Positions 7,729 through 16,527 of a DNA stretch of 21,309 nt are shown here, one piece after another. Source of the stretch: Pseudomonadota bacterium (lineage in GTDB: Bacteria > Pseudomonadota > Gammaproteobacteria > Legionellales > Legionellaceae); NCBI GenBank assembly GCA_021807845.1, contig JAKBCM010000004.1:1-21309 (forward strand). The letters are read 5' to 3'. The stretch's first letter is position 1. Every line of letters begins with the position of its first letter. The notes under the pieces are model-generated. The model had not been told where the DNA came from. It made no database searches and saw nothing but the letters and a program-made list of their open reading frames with translations. The translations under genes were made by a program, and so were the position numbers.

Positions 7729-8289
7729 ATGATTCTAAGACACATTCCGAACACATTGACATTAATTCGTTTGGTACTAATAGTGCCCTTTATTTGGTCA
7801 CTCTACCATCATTTGTACCAATATGCCTTTTATATTTTTATTTTAGCGGGCTTTACTGATGGCATTGATGGCTGGCTGGCTCGATACTTTCATTGGCAAA
7901 GTCTTTTAGGCTCTTTTATTGATCCTTTGTCCGATAAACTGTTAATTGCCACCAGTTTCATTTCATTGGCTATCCTTGGTAAACTACCTTGGTGGCTCGT
8001 TATTCTGGTTTTTTTACGTGATTTGACCATATCCTTTGGAGTACTAGCTTGGTACTGGTTTATCCAACGAAAACTAGATTTTAAGCCAACAGCGCTTAGC
8101 AAAATCAACACTTTTTTTCAGTTAACCCTTCTTACCCTTTGTTTGTTTGAACTTGCCTTTTTTGAATTTTCATCATACATCATCGAGACACTTATTTTTC
8201 TGACAACGCTCACCACTGCAAGTACTTATATTGATTACGTTTGGACTTGGGGGACAAAAGCTTGTAGAGATCCCCATTTAGGAACATGA
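7729..8289 (+). CDS. CDP-alcohol phosphatidyltransferase family protein (PgsA-like)
   Basis: Integral membrane enzyme that transfers a phosphatidyl group from CDP-diacylglycerol to an alcohol. The 186-aa size and N-terminal IPNTLTLIRLVLIVPF resemble PgsA, which makes phosphatidylglycerol phosphate. The complete family motif is present: D44-G-I-D47-G48-W-L-A51-R52, then G61-S-F-I-D65-P-L-S-D69, which binds the metal ions and CDP. About five hydrophobic segments follow. It lacks the extended features of PssA or CLS, but the acceptor alcohol cannot be read from sequence, so no gene symbol is given. It lies 30 bp before hda on the same strand, so the two are probably cotranscribed. Confidence 0.93.
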   Translation: MILRHIPNTLTLIRLVLIVPFIWSLYHHLYQYAFYIFILAGFTDGIDGWLARYFHWQSLLGSFIDPLSDKLLIATSFISLAILGKLPWWLVILVFLRDLTISFGVLAWYWFIQRKLDFKPTALSKINTFFQLTLLTLCLFELAFFEFSSYIIETLIFLTTLTTASTYIDYVWTWGTKACRDPHLGT

Positions 8290-8319
8290 CATGAATAACC
8301 TATTTTATCTTTTCCTCAT

Positions 8320-9012
8320 ATGAATCGACAACTTGCCTTAGCCATCAGACTTGATGATGAAGCAACATTCGCTGATTTTTGCTGGGGTGATAATGCCCTT
8401 TTGCAACAACAATTACTCAATAGCTTGGCCGGCAGAGGTGAACATCAAATTTTTTTGTGGGGATCCGAAGGCTCTGGAAAATCCCACCTGTTACAAGCTT
8501 GTTGCCAAGCGATGGGGCACCATCAGTCCGCTATTTATCTTCCCTTACAGACCCTTTATGAATTTGGACCACAAGTGATTGATGGGGTTGGAGAGCAAAC
8601 ATTGATAGCTATCGATGATATTGATGCAATAGCCGGCAACAGAGCTTGGGAAGAAGCGATTTTTCATTTATACAACCGTATCCGAGATAATGAGAAATCT
8701 CTCTTGATTATCACGAGCCACCAACCACCCGCTCTTTCACCCCTTTGTTTGCCCGATCTCTCATCACGACTCAGTTGGGGAATCGTGATTCAATTGCATG
8801 AACTAAACGATAAAGACAAAATCAACACCCTGCAATTACATGCCCACAAGCGCGGAATTACTTTACCAACCTCTGTGGGACAGTTTTTATTGAACCGATC
8901 AAACCGCAATATGCATGCGCTGCAAGACCTACTCAACCGTTTGGATGAAGCCTCTCTTATTGCTCAACGCAAAATCACCATTCCTTTTGTTAAATACATT
9001 TTGGGGATGTGA
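8320..9012 (+). CDS. hda: DnaA regulatory inactivator Hda
   Basis: DnaA-related AAA+ protein that, with DNA-loaded sliding clamp, stimulates ATP hydrolysis by DnaA after initiation. The 230 aa align throughout with E. coli Hda (233 aa), including W-GDN near the start, AIFHLYNRI, the Arg-finger segment LPDLSSRLSWG (R150) and the C-terminal AQRKITIPFVKYIL. Walker A is the canonical GSEGSGKS (48-55), where E. coli has a degenerate form ending in Arg-Ser. The N-terminal clamp-binding motif, QLSLPL in E. coli, is here QLALAI (residues 4-9). No Shine-Dalgarno is evident before the ATG. The 3' end overlaps the convergent unknown gene by 23 bp. Confidence 0.96.
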   Translation: MNRQLALAIRLDDEATFADFCWGDNALLQQQLLNSLAGRGEHQIFLWGSEGSGKSHLLQACCQAMGHHQSAIYLPLQTLYEFGPQVIDGVGEQTLIAIDDIDAIAGNRAWEEAIFHLYNRIRDNEKSLLIITSHQPPALSPLCLPDLSSRLSWGIVIQLHELNDKDKINTLQLHAHKRGITLPTSVGQFLLNRSNRNMHALQDLLNRLDEASLIAQRKITIPFVKYILGM

Positions 9013-10237
9013 AGCACTCGGTTGACAAATCATCAAGCGATCGGGAGCGAGGCCGCTTAAATAACCCATGAATGGGAGCGGTGAGGGGCTGTTTCTTTTC
9101 TATGACGACTTCAGGGAGAAAGAATTCTTTTTGATGAGTGTTTATCTTATCATTTGAATCAGTCAACTGGGATATCTGCTCTTGCAATTCATCAAAAAGC
9201 GCGATTTTATGCTTGAACTTCTCCAATTGGCGTGTTTCTTCGGCAACAACTTCCGCTCCTGCAAATGCTTCGATGTTTTCTTTGTCCAATCCAAGCCAAT
9301 AGCCGACCAGATTTTCAAGTCCAGGCCGCTCGATAAACCAATAAAGACTCAAAGCCGCCAATCCCACAATGGCACTTCCAACAATCACTGGCCAAAAAAT
9401 CGGGGAAACAGATGCCACAAAAAGACCTGCCAGGGTCAAAGCCAAGGTTTGTCCAACAAAAAACCCTCCCCCAAAAAAGATCACTGCAGTCATGGTTGAA
9501 GTTGTTATTTTTGCAATATGCAAAAATAACGATGGATTCTCCAATGCCTTGTTATACGCTTTTCGAGCTTCTTCCAATGCTTGATAGCGCAAGGTGAGCA
9601 TCACTATCATCTCTTGATATTGAGATCTCATGGCTGCATCAGTAGATTTTTCTAAATAACTCTCTTCGATACACAGTCGAAGTCGATTCAGTTGATTCAC
9701 TTCTCTTAAAAATACATCGAGCAATTGGGTAGATTTGCCAAAACTAACCTCTAATTGTTTAGCAATATCAACGAGATCAAACACATAAAATAAAAAAACA
9801 GAGACCAGTGAAAAAGCAAGACCTGCAGCAAAGATTGTGATAGTAGGAACAGCGGTGAATGTCCCAAGAATTGAGGCAATGCCATCAAACCCTTCACAAA
9901 GAGCCAAGAGCGAGCCTGCGATACCCAAGTAGATAAACAATGCCCTATTCACCCAGGAAGTCTTCTCATTGTTTTGTTCATTTTTTTTGACTTTTTCTTC
10001 AGGACTTAAAAATGAATCGGCCAAATCTTCCAATAAAGAAGCCCGCAATGACTCCACTGTGAAATGGTGCTCTTTGTCTATGTCTACTTCTTGCTTAAGC
10101 CACTCTACAAGCTCTGCACGTTCCATTTCATCTGATGAGTTTTGACTCCAACTCTTTATCGTAGCATCGTCAAATGTTTGCCCTAGTTCATGAATAAATG
10201 CTTTTGAACATTCACTTATCGTTACTGTTTTAGACAC
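8990..10237 (-). CDS. Unknown membrane protein with coiled-coil segments
   Basis: No family recognised. About 415 aa if translated from the GTG at 10237, which has AAAAGGG six bases upstream; an in-frame TTG at 10258 would add seven residues. The first ~95 residues are acidic and soluble. Hydrophobic segments fall near residues 98-114, 131-153, 241-274 and 279-302; the stretch between (about 165-235) and another after the last helix (about 328-363) are charged and helical, probably coiled coil. The C-terminal tail carries a basic, Ser-rich patch FKRPRSRSLDDLSTECF. The architecture (soluble acidic N-terminus, membrane hairpins, coiled coil, polar tail) is like that of the 477-aa unknown 2.7 kb away, although I saw no sequence identity. 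It could be a secreted effector or a structural inner-membrane protein. Confidence 0.8.
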   Translation of the reverse strand: MSKTVTISECSKAFIHELGQTFDDATIKSWSQNSSDEMERAELVEWLKQEVDIDKEHHFTVESLRASLLEDLADSFLSPEEKVKKNEQNNEKTSWVNRALFIYLGIAGSLLALCEGFDGIASILGTFTAVPTITIFAAGLAFSLVSVFLFYVFDLVDIAKQLEVSFGKSTQLLDVFLREVNQLNRLRLCIEESYLEKSTDAAMRSQYQEMIVMLTLRYQALEEARKAYNKALENPSLFLHIAKITTSTMTAVIFFGGGFFVGQTLALTLAGLFVASVSPIFWPVIVGSAIVGLAALSLYWFIERPGLENLVGYWLGLDKENIEAFAGAEVVAEETRQLEKFKHKIALFDELQEQISQLTDSNDKINTHQKEFFLPEVVIEKKQPLTAPIHGLFKRPRSRSLDDLSTECFTSPKCI

Positions 10238-10351
10238 TACCAACCCTTTTTGATACAAATTAAAACTATTAGCGTGTTATTTTATCTCATTTTGGCTGAC
10301 AAATCACTATAAAAATCACACAGGTAGGATAGTAATAGATCATTAAGAGAT

Positions 10352-10373
10352 GATGGATAGATGGTCATCCATC
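10352..10373. terminator. Weak hairpin after the POT transporter gene
   Basis: GATGGAT (10352-10358) and ATCCATC (10367-10373) form a 7-bp stem with an 8-base loop, 18 bp past the stop of the minus-strand transporter. No T-run follows, so if it terminates it is not a classical intrinsic site. The rest of the 10259-10390 spacer holds nothing clear. Confidence 0.25.
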
Positions 10374-10390
10374 CCTATTGAATCCATGCC

Positions 10391-11836
10391 CTAGCCCATC
10401 AACTTACTCAAACGTGGTGAAATGATCCATAAAAACAGAGCAACCCCTAACGTGACCGCACCTATATAGGCAAACACTTGGGTATAAATCATCAAGGATT
10501 CTATACCAGGCTTCAGATGTTTAGGAAGTGCTGTATAAGAGGCAACAGAGGCACCAAGAAACCCGGCAAGGGATGAAGTCAAAAACCACATCCCCATAAC
10601 AAACCCCGAAATTTGACGGGGTACCAGTTCGGCCACCATCGCAACGCCTAAAGCTGATACGAGTAATTCTCCAAGGCTTTGAAATAAATAGCTGAAAACA
10701 AGCCACCAAAATGAAACCATGCCATGCTCATCATGAATAAATCGAGCAAAAAATAAAATCATGAAACTCAATCCACAAAAGCTCATTCCTAACGCAAACT
10801 TATAAGGGATCAGCACTTCATAACCTTCCCCTTGCAAGGCCCGATAAACCCAGGCCAATAAAGGGCTTAAACTGACTATCCAGATAGGATTTAATGCTTG
10901 AAAGCTCTGTGGATCAATGGAAATGCCAAATAAATTTGGCACGACATTATTGACTGCAAATAAATTAAGAGATGTTGGCATTTGTTGATAAAGCGTGAAA
11001 AATATCACCGCCTCTACCATCAAAATCAGGGCCAAGAGCATCCGCATTTTGGAGCCTTTTGACTCTTTCGCCATATACAAAAAATAAATAGCGATGATGA
11101 CAGCAGTGATCAACAAGACTAAATTTTTAGCAAGCACCACTTGTTGCAAAAGATAAGCACATGCAATGATGGCTAAACAAATTGCCAAAATGATACAAAC
11201 CCATTGCCAGCCATGAATCTTACGTGCATCAGCTATCGTTTGAATATCCTTAATCAATTGTCTTTGAAACACATAATTAGCAAGGCCCAAAAGGATCCCA
11301 ACAAAGCTCATAAAAAAAGCATACCCATAGCCAAAATCGTGAGAGAAGGTAGGACCAATAAATAATGCAAAAATAGACCCGAGATTAATGGCCATGTAAT
11401 AAAGGGTAAATGCGCCATGAAGTCTCGGATCATTATCTTCATAACATTTTGCCAGCAAACTAGAAGGATTGGCTTTAAATAATCCATTGCCTACACAAAT
11501 GAACCCTAAAGCCAGAAAAACATAAGCAGGGCTCGCGCATGCTAAAGACAAATACCCAATACCCAATACAACCAAACCCAAAACGATGACTCGCTTGGTG
11601 CCCAGCACTTTATCTCCAAGATATCCGCCTATGGCAACCATACCGTACACTAGGGCTGAAAATGCCCCAAAAGTATGGTAGGCCTGATCCTCATCAAACC
11701 CTATGTATCGAACAAAATAAAGCGTTAAGATCCCTTGTGCCGTGTAATAGCCAAATCTCTCCCAGATTTCCAACAAAAAAATCATATAAAAAGCACGAGG
11801 CTGCTCTTGAAATAAAGATCTTTTTAACCTTGCCAT
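10391..11836 (-). CDS. POT/PTR-family proton-coupled peptide transporter
   Basis: Inner-membrane symporter of the major facilitator superfamily that imports di- and tripeptides with protons. The 481 aa contain about twelve or more hydrophobic helices. Family signatures: EIWERFGYY (residues 23-31, the ExxERF proton motif with E23, E26, R27), GNGLFKANPSSLLAK (116-130) and LYYMAINLGS, the second PTR2 signature. It is close to the bacterial DtpA/DtpB type, but which paralogue cannot be said. A peptide importer fits an organism that lives on amino acids, as Legionella does, and fits PepN nearby. Divergent from the patatin gene with only 57 bp between start codons. The ribosome binding site is unclear. 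Confidence 0.94.
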   Translation of the reverse strand: MARLKRSLFQEQPRAFYMIFLLEIWERFGYYTAQGILTLYFVRYIGFDEDQAYHTFGAFSALVYGMVAIGGYLGDKVLGTKRVIVLGLVVLGIGYLSLACASPAYVFLALGFICVGNGLFKANPSSLLAKCYEDNDPRLHGAFTLYYMAINLGSIFALFIGPTFSHDFGYGYAFFMSFVGILLGLANYVFQRQLIKDIQTIADARKIHGWQWVCIILAICLAIIACAYLLQQVVLAKNLVLLITAVIIAIYFLYMAKESKGSKMRMLLALILMVEAVIFFTLYQQMPTSLNLFAVNNVVPNLFGISIDPQSFQALNPIWIVSLSPLLAWVYRALQGEGYEVLIPYKFALGMSFCGLSFMILFFARFIHDEHGMVSFWWLVFSYLFQSLGELLVSALGVAMVAELVPRQISGFVMGMWFLTSSLAGFLGASVASYTALPKHLKPGIESLMIYTQVFAYIGAVTLGVALFLWIISPRLSKLMG

Positions 11837-11893
11837 ACCACCCGCCAGTCAACTATATTTTCCAATATATTACTTTAAAAACAATCATTAATC
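11837..11893. promoter_or_regulatory. 57-bp divergent promoter region with an AT-rich dyad
   Basis: The whole spacer between two start codons is 57 bp, so the promoters of the transporter and the patatin gene must overlap here or lie inside the opposite gene. TATATT (11854-11859) and AATATA (11864-11869) form an inverted repeat around TTCC, about 25 and 32 bases from the two starts, and could provide a -10 in each direction. No convincing -35 was found. Confidence 0.35.
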
Positions 11894-13003
11894 ATGGCGA
11901 AAATTGCCCTTTACTTAGCCGGTGGTGGCGCACGTGGTGCCTACCAAGCCGGTGTATTAAAAGCCTTAAATGACCTATTAGAAGTTGAGACCTTACCCTT
12001 TGCGATGGTGAGCGGTGTGAGTATTGGATGTATCAATGCGTCTATTATCGCCCAACACGCAAATGATTTTTCCACCGGCATCAAACAACTCGAGAGTTTA
12101 TGGAGTAATATTCGCTGTCAACAGATTTTCAATTCCAGTAATTTCCAATTAAGCAAGTCCGTACTACGCAATATGGGCAATATTTTTATGAAAAAACACC
12201 ACTCGGGTCATCTGTTAGATACAACCCCTTTGCATCAGTTTATTCAAGAAAATATCGATTTTGATAAGATCAAAGCAAATATCATGAGCCGAAATCTAAC
12301 GACCATGGAAGTCATTAGTACTTGTTATGAGACACAGCAAACCATTTCTTTTTACCAACACGCAGAACCCCATTTTGACGACTGGAATTATCCACGTCAC
12401 ACCAGTCAACGGGTTGAAATGGGCCAAGAGCACATTCTAGCGTCCAGCGCGCTACCACTTTTTTTCCCAACTGTTAAAATTAATGGATTACATTACGGTG
12501 ATGGTGGGATGGGTCTTGTTGCCCCTTTGCGTGGAGCACTGCGTTTTAATGTTGAAAAAATTCTCATTTTAGGTACCCGCCAAATTGCTGGGTTTCCTGA
12601 TGTTGAGGGACTACGCAATACCGATATTGGTTTTGCGCACATTTTAGGAAACATGCTAAATGGACTATTTTTAGATAATCTTGATCGCGATATTGAGATG
12701 GTGAATCGCATGAATGACATTGCTCGCTTAATCTCTCTGTGGAAAAAACGGCGATCACCCTGGCGTCCCATTGAAATACTTCATTTGCGCCCTAGTGTGA
12801 ATATCTCAGAAATGGCGCAAGCACAGTATCAATCGATGCCTGCTTTGCTGCGTTTTTTATTAAATGTGTTAGGTGCCCAAAGTCATTCAGGTGATCTATT
12901 AAGCTTCTTACTGTTTGAAAAGGAGTTTACCCTTGAACTCATCGAATTAGGGTACAATGACACCATGGCATCAGCCGACATCGTGCGCGCGTTCTTTTCT
13001 TGA
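11894..13003 (+). CDS. Patatin-like phospholipase
   Basis: Lipid acyl hydrolase of the patatin family using a Ser-Asp dyad. The 369 aa carry all three motifs: oxyanion loop GGGARG at residues 10-15 (within AGGGARGAYQAG), nucleophile GVSIG with S43, and D203 in YGDGG. The region after about residue 250 (DIEMVNRMNDIARLISLWKK) has no motif I recognise. There is no signal peptide, so it is cytosolic or exported by another route. Patatin-like enzymes in Legionella include Dot/Icm effectors (VipD type), but this one has the short layout of bacterial RssA/YjjU-like housekeeping enzymes and its C-terminus (ADIVRAFFS) shows no E-block. No clear ribosome binding site precedes the ATG. Confidence 0.93.
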   Translation: MAKIALYLAGGGARGAYQAGVLKALNDLLEVETLPFAMVSGVSIGCINASIIAQHANDFSTGIKQLESLWSNIRCQQIFNSSNFQLSKSVLRNMGNIFMKKHHSGHLLDTTPLHQFIQENIDFDKIKANIMSRNLTTMEVISTCYETQQTISFYQHAEPHFDDWNYPRHTSQRVEMGQEHILASSALPLFFPTVKINGLHYGDGGMGLVAPLRGALRFNVEKILILGTRQIAGFPDVEGLRNTDIGFAHILGNMLNGLFLDNLDRDIEMVNRMNDIARLISLWKKRRSPWRPIEILHLRPSVNISEMAQAQYQSMPALLRFLLNVLGAQSHSGDLLSFLLFEKEFTLELIELGYNDTMASADIVRAFFS

Positions 13004-13119
13004 TTATAAATTTGTAAAATCATAGCAACTATGGACGATAGACTTGTGGAAGCAATTGCCTGAAATGGACCATGTCACTTTAGACATGTCTGGTTGTCTT
13101 GAAGCGCAAGGTCGGTCGG

Positions 13120-13944
13120 TTACATCTTTTTTAATGTAGCCAATACCTTCGCCGCATCAGGTCTTATTCCAAACCAGATATAAAATGCCTCTGCTGCTTG
13201 CTCTACCAGCATACCCAAACCATCTGTGGCTTCACAGCCCTGTGCACGAACTTGGGTGACGAAAGTCGTAGCCTCATGCCTATTGTAGGCCAAATCATAG
13301 CAAAATGGTTTTCTAGCCATCAGCGCATTGGGTAACAAAAGCGCTTGCCCCTGAAGGCCCGCTGAAGTGGCATTGATCACCACATCAAAGCCTGGTTCTG
13401 TGTTTGCGATGACCTTTGGCAACTCGTCAAATGATATAGCGACTGTTTTTGGAAATTTCAACTGTAATTCATGAGCTCTCTCTAAGGTCCGATTCACTAT
13501 CACGAGCATCAACGGGTTTTCTCGAAGCAATGGACCAAGCACACCATGTGCAGCACCGCCTGCGCCCAACAATAATATCGAACGCCCTTCTAAGCTTAAG
13601 AATCGACTGACATCTCGAATGAATCCAATCCCATCGGTATTGTCAGCCTGTAAGCGACCTTCATGCATCCATAATGTATTCGCAGCCGCAGCTTCTGTTG
13701 CCTCTATACTTCTATCCTGGCTCATCGCAAAGGCCCGCTCTTTACAGGGTAAAGTGATATTCAACCCTTTTCCACCTAACATAAAAAATTCTTTGACTTG
13801 TGATTCAAATCTTTGTACATCAATCTTAATTTTGTCATAAGTCAGCGCTAAACCTGTTTGTTTTGCAAAGAGCTGATGAATGGTTGGCGATAAACTATGG
13901 GCAATAGGATTGCCCATCACAGCAAATCGTGGCGTCATAAACAT
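13120..13944 (-). CDS. aroE: Shikimate 5-dehydrogenase (NADP+)
   Basis: Reduces 3-dehydroshikimate to shikimate in the pathway to aromatic amino acids and folate. The 274 aa match the classical AroE: substrate loop SLSP (17-20), catalytic K68 in NITLPCK and D104 in DNTDGIG, N89, the dinucleotide loop GAGGAA (127-132) and NRT, the signature for NADP over NAD. GAGGT five bases upstream supports the ATG at 13944; an ATG two codons later (13938) gives the usual MTPRFAVMGNP start and is also possible. It begins 3 bp after the pepN stop, and its ribosome binding site includes that stop, so translation is probably coupled to pepN. Confidence 0.96.
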   Translation of the reverse strand: MFMTPRFAVMGNPIAHSLSPTIHQLFAKQTGLALTYDKIKIDVQRFESQVKEFFMLGGKGLNITLPCKERAFAMSQDRSIEATEAAAANTLWMHEGRLQADNTDGIGFIRDVSRFLSLEGRSILLLGAGGAAHGVLGPLLRENPLMLVIVNRTLERAHELQLKFPKTVAISFDELPKVIANTEPGFDVVINATSAGLQGQALLLPNALMARKPFCYDLAYNRHEATTFVTQVRAQGCEATDGLGMLVEQAAEAFYIWFGIRPDAAKVLATLKKM

Positions 13945-13947
13945 CGT

Positions 13948-16527
13948 TCACCTCAAGCTTTTGGTAACCAGTTCATAGAGATCTTTTGACAATTGCAGAG
14001 ATGCCAAATGGTTCAACTGTTCTTTGATGAGCACCTGTCTTTGTTCATCCAAGCGTTGCCAACGCGTAAAAGGAGTCAAAAGACGCGCAGCAACTTGCGG
14101 ATTTATTTTATCCAACTGAACCAACATCTCGGTCAAAAAAACATAACCACTGCCATTTGGCGCATGAAAATGGCGAGGGTTCGCTTGTGTAAACGCACCC
14201 AAAAGTGCACGAACTTTATTGGGATTTTTGAGGTTAAATGCGGGATGTGATAAAAGCTTTTTCACCGTCGATAAAGCCTCTTTCTGATCGGCGCTGGCTT
14301 GAATTGAAAACCATTTATCGAGAACCAATTCATCTTGAGCCCATTGTTGATAAAAATCGTCGATTGCTTTTTCTCGGATCTCCTTGTTCGATATATTTGC
14401 TAATAAAACGAAGCTCGCCAATTGATCTGTCATGGTTTTGGTGCTAGAAAATTGTGTGAGACACTGTGGGAGGCTACTTGCTTCATTTGCTTTCATCATC
14501 AATCGTAAACACACATTGCGCAGTTTGCGTTGTCCAAAAGCGGTGCTATTCATCTCATGCTTTTCAAAAGACCAAAGCTTCTGGTAGGTTTCAAGGGCTT
14601 GACTATAAAGCGCTTGCCCCAAAGTTTGATGAAAAAAATCACGCGCATCTTCAACCAGCGACACATCCATATGGGTTAATACGGTTGCAACTTCTTCAAA
14701 ACTGGGCGGGGTGAGAAGTTCAGCACGTAATGATGCATCCAATGAGTCATCTGTCAGAACAAATAGGTATGTGTCAAGCAATGCTTTGGGTACTTGCCAA
14801 GTATGACGTGGAGATTGATAACAAGACTTAATGACATTCAAAGCCAAGGCACAAGCTGCATCCCATTTGGCAAACCCATCATTTTCAAAGCGCAATAAAG
14901 CCTGCAATTCGTCAGGACTAGAATCACGATGCAACAGAATGGGTGCTGAAAAATCACGAAGCAATGACACAATGGGTTTTTCTGTTAACCCATGAAAGTA
15001 AAACGTTTGCTCAGGCTCTCTTAATTCAAGTACGTCGTTTTTTAAAGGTAGGCTCTCTCCTAATGAATTGAATAAAGCCACTCGAATGGGAATATGAAAA
15101 GGCGCTTTTTCTGCACCATCAGGTGTCTTACGACAAGTCTGAGTGAGCTTCATTTGTAAAGACCCTTCATGAAAATGACATTGCATCGTGACTTCTGGCG
15201 TTCCTGCTTGGCTATACCAGCGCTTAAATTGACTAAAATCAACGCCATTCGCATCTTCCATGGCTTTGACAAAATCATCAATCGTCACAGCCGTGCCATC
15301 ATGTCGTTTAAAATATAAATCCATCCCGCGCCGAAATCCTTCTTTGCCTAATAAGGTTTGTTGCATGCGGATCACTTCAGCCCCTTTATTATAAATCGTT
15401 GCTGTATAGAAATTATTAATTTCTTGATAAGATTCTGGACGCACAGGATGAGCCATGCTGCCCCTGTCTTCAGGAAACTGGGTGTTACGTAAGGCTTTTA
15501 CGTCAATAATACGAAACACATCACGTGAATTCATATCGCGGGAAAATTCTTGGTCTCGAAATACGGTCAAACCCTCTTTTAAGCTCAATTGAAACCAATC
15601 ACGGCAAGTCACCCGATTTCCAGTCCAATTGTGAAAATATTCATGCCCAATCACCCCTTCAATATCGGCAAAGTCCTGATCAGTTGCACTATCAACACTG
15701 GCCAGGATGTATTTGGCGTTAAAAATATTTAATCCCTTATTTTCCATTGCTCCCATATTAAAATCGCTGACCGCTACAATCATAAACACATCCAGATCAT
15801 ATTCTCGTCCATATTCCACTTCATCCCAACGCATCGCGCGCTTTAATGAGGCCATGGCATGGGCACATTTGTCTTCATTGCCAGGTTCAACATAAATACA
15901 CAAGTCCACTTTTCTTTGCGAGCAGGTGATAAACGAGTCGGTGACAGCAACTAAAGAACCCGCCACTAATGCAAATAAATAAGACGGCTTTTTGAATGGA
16001 TCAGACCACGTGACCCAATGTCTCCCTTCGGGCAAATCGCCAGAATCGATGAGATTTCCATTGGATAATAAAACCGGATAGCGTTTTTTATCAGCGCGAA
16101 TTTTCGTGGTGTATGTTGCCAAAACATCTGGTCTATCTAAAAAATACGTGATCCGACGAAACCCTTGTGCTTCACATTGGGTACAAAACAATTGGCGTGA
16201 TCGATACAGTCCTGATAAATGAGTATTATCTTGAGGTCGAAGACGGGTTTCTATAGTTAAGATACAGGTGTCAGGACAATCTTTGAGGCATAAATCTCCA
16301 CCATCAAGGTGATAAGCGCTCTTTTCTAGCGGGGCGCCATTTAATTGAATGCTGACGAGTTCCAAATCATCCCCATACAAGCGTAACTCACCTTTGCCTT
16401 GTCTTTTTAGCTCCATCACATTGCGAACCAAGACATACTCATCATACAAATCAAAATCTAGAGCTACTGTTAAGATAGTAAACGCGGGAGGTGCGTAGTC
16501 TTTTAAATAAATCGTGCCGTCTGACAT
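13948..16527 (-). CDS. pepN: Aminopeptidase N (M1 family)
   Basis: Cytosolic zinc aminopeptidase that removes N-terminal residues from peptides. The 859 aa (E. coli 870) contain the M1 hallmarks at nearly E. coli positions: exopeptidase motif GAMEN 259-263, zinc site HEYFH 295-299 with the third ligand E318 in LKEGL, and the following TVFRDQEF. The catalytic Tyr region IYNKGAEVIRM and the C-terminal helical domain are also present. AAAGGGGC about eight bases upstream supports the ATG at 16527. It heads an operon with aroE. A strong compound inverted repeat ends 19 bp upstream of the start and is probably in the mRNA leader. Confidence 0.97.
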   Translation of the reverse strand: MSDGTIYLKDYAPPAFTILTVALDFDLYDEYVLVRNVMELKRQGKGELRLYGDDLELVSIQLNGAPLEKSAYHLDGGDLCLKDCPDTCILTIETRLRPQDNTHLSGLYRSRQLFCTQCEAQGFRRITYFLDRPDVLATYTTKIRADKKRYPVLLSNGNLIDSGDLPEGRHWVTWSDPFKKPSYLFALVAGSLVAVTDSFITCSQRKVDLCIYVEPGNEDKCAHAMASLKRAMRWDEVEYGREYDLDVFMIVAVSDFNMGAMENKGLNIFNAKYILASVDSATDQDFADIEGVIGHEYFHNWTGNRVTCRDWFQLSLKEGLTVFRDQEFSRDMNSRDVFRIIDVKALRNTQFPEDRGSMAHPVRPESYQEINNFYTATIYNKGAEVIRMQQTLLGKEGFRRGMDLYFKRHDGTAVTIDDFVKAMEDANGVDFSQFKRWYSQAGTPEVTMQCHFHEGSLQMKLTQTCRKTPDGAEKAPFHIPIRVALFNSLGESLPLKNDVLELREPEQTFYFHGLTEKPIVSLLRDFSAPILLHRDSSPDELQALLRFENDGFAKWDAACALALNVIKSCYQSPRHTWQVPKALLDTYLFVLTDDSLDASLRAELLTPPSFEEVATVLTHMDVSLVEDARDFFHQTLGQALYSQALETYQKLWSFEKHEMNSTAFGQRKLRNVCLRLMMKANEASSLPQCLTQFSSTKTMTDQLASFVLLANISNKEIREKAIDDFYQQWAQDELVLDKWFSIQASADQKEALSTVKKLLSHPAFNLKNPNKVRALLGAFTQANPRHFHAPNGSGYVFLTEMLVQLDKINPQVAARLLTPFTRWQRLDEQRQVLIKEQLNHLASLQLSKDLYELVTKSLR

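Noticed and set aside
11894..13003. Patatin protein as a VipD-like Dot/Icm effector
   Set aside because: The catalytic motifs are right, but the C-terminus has no E-block and the short layout fits housekeeping RssA/YjjU-like enzymes; not enough to claim secretion.
13071..13088. CATGTC/GACATG hairpin between patatin gene and aroE as a bidirectional terminator
   Set aside because: Only a 6-bp stem with 6-base loop and no T-run on either strand; too weak to call.
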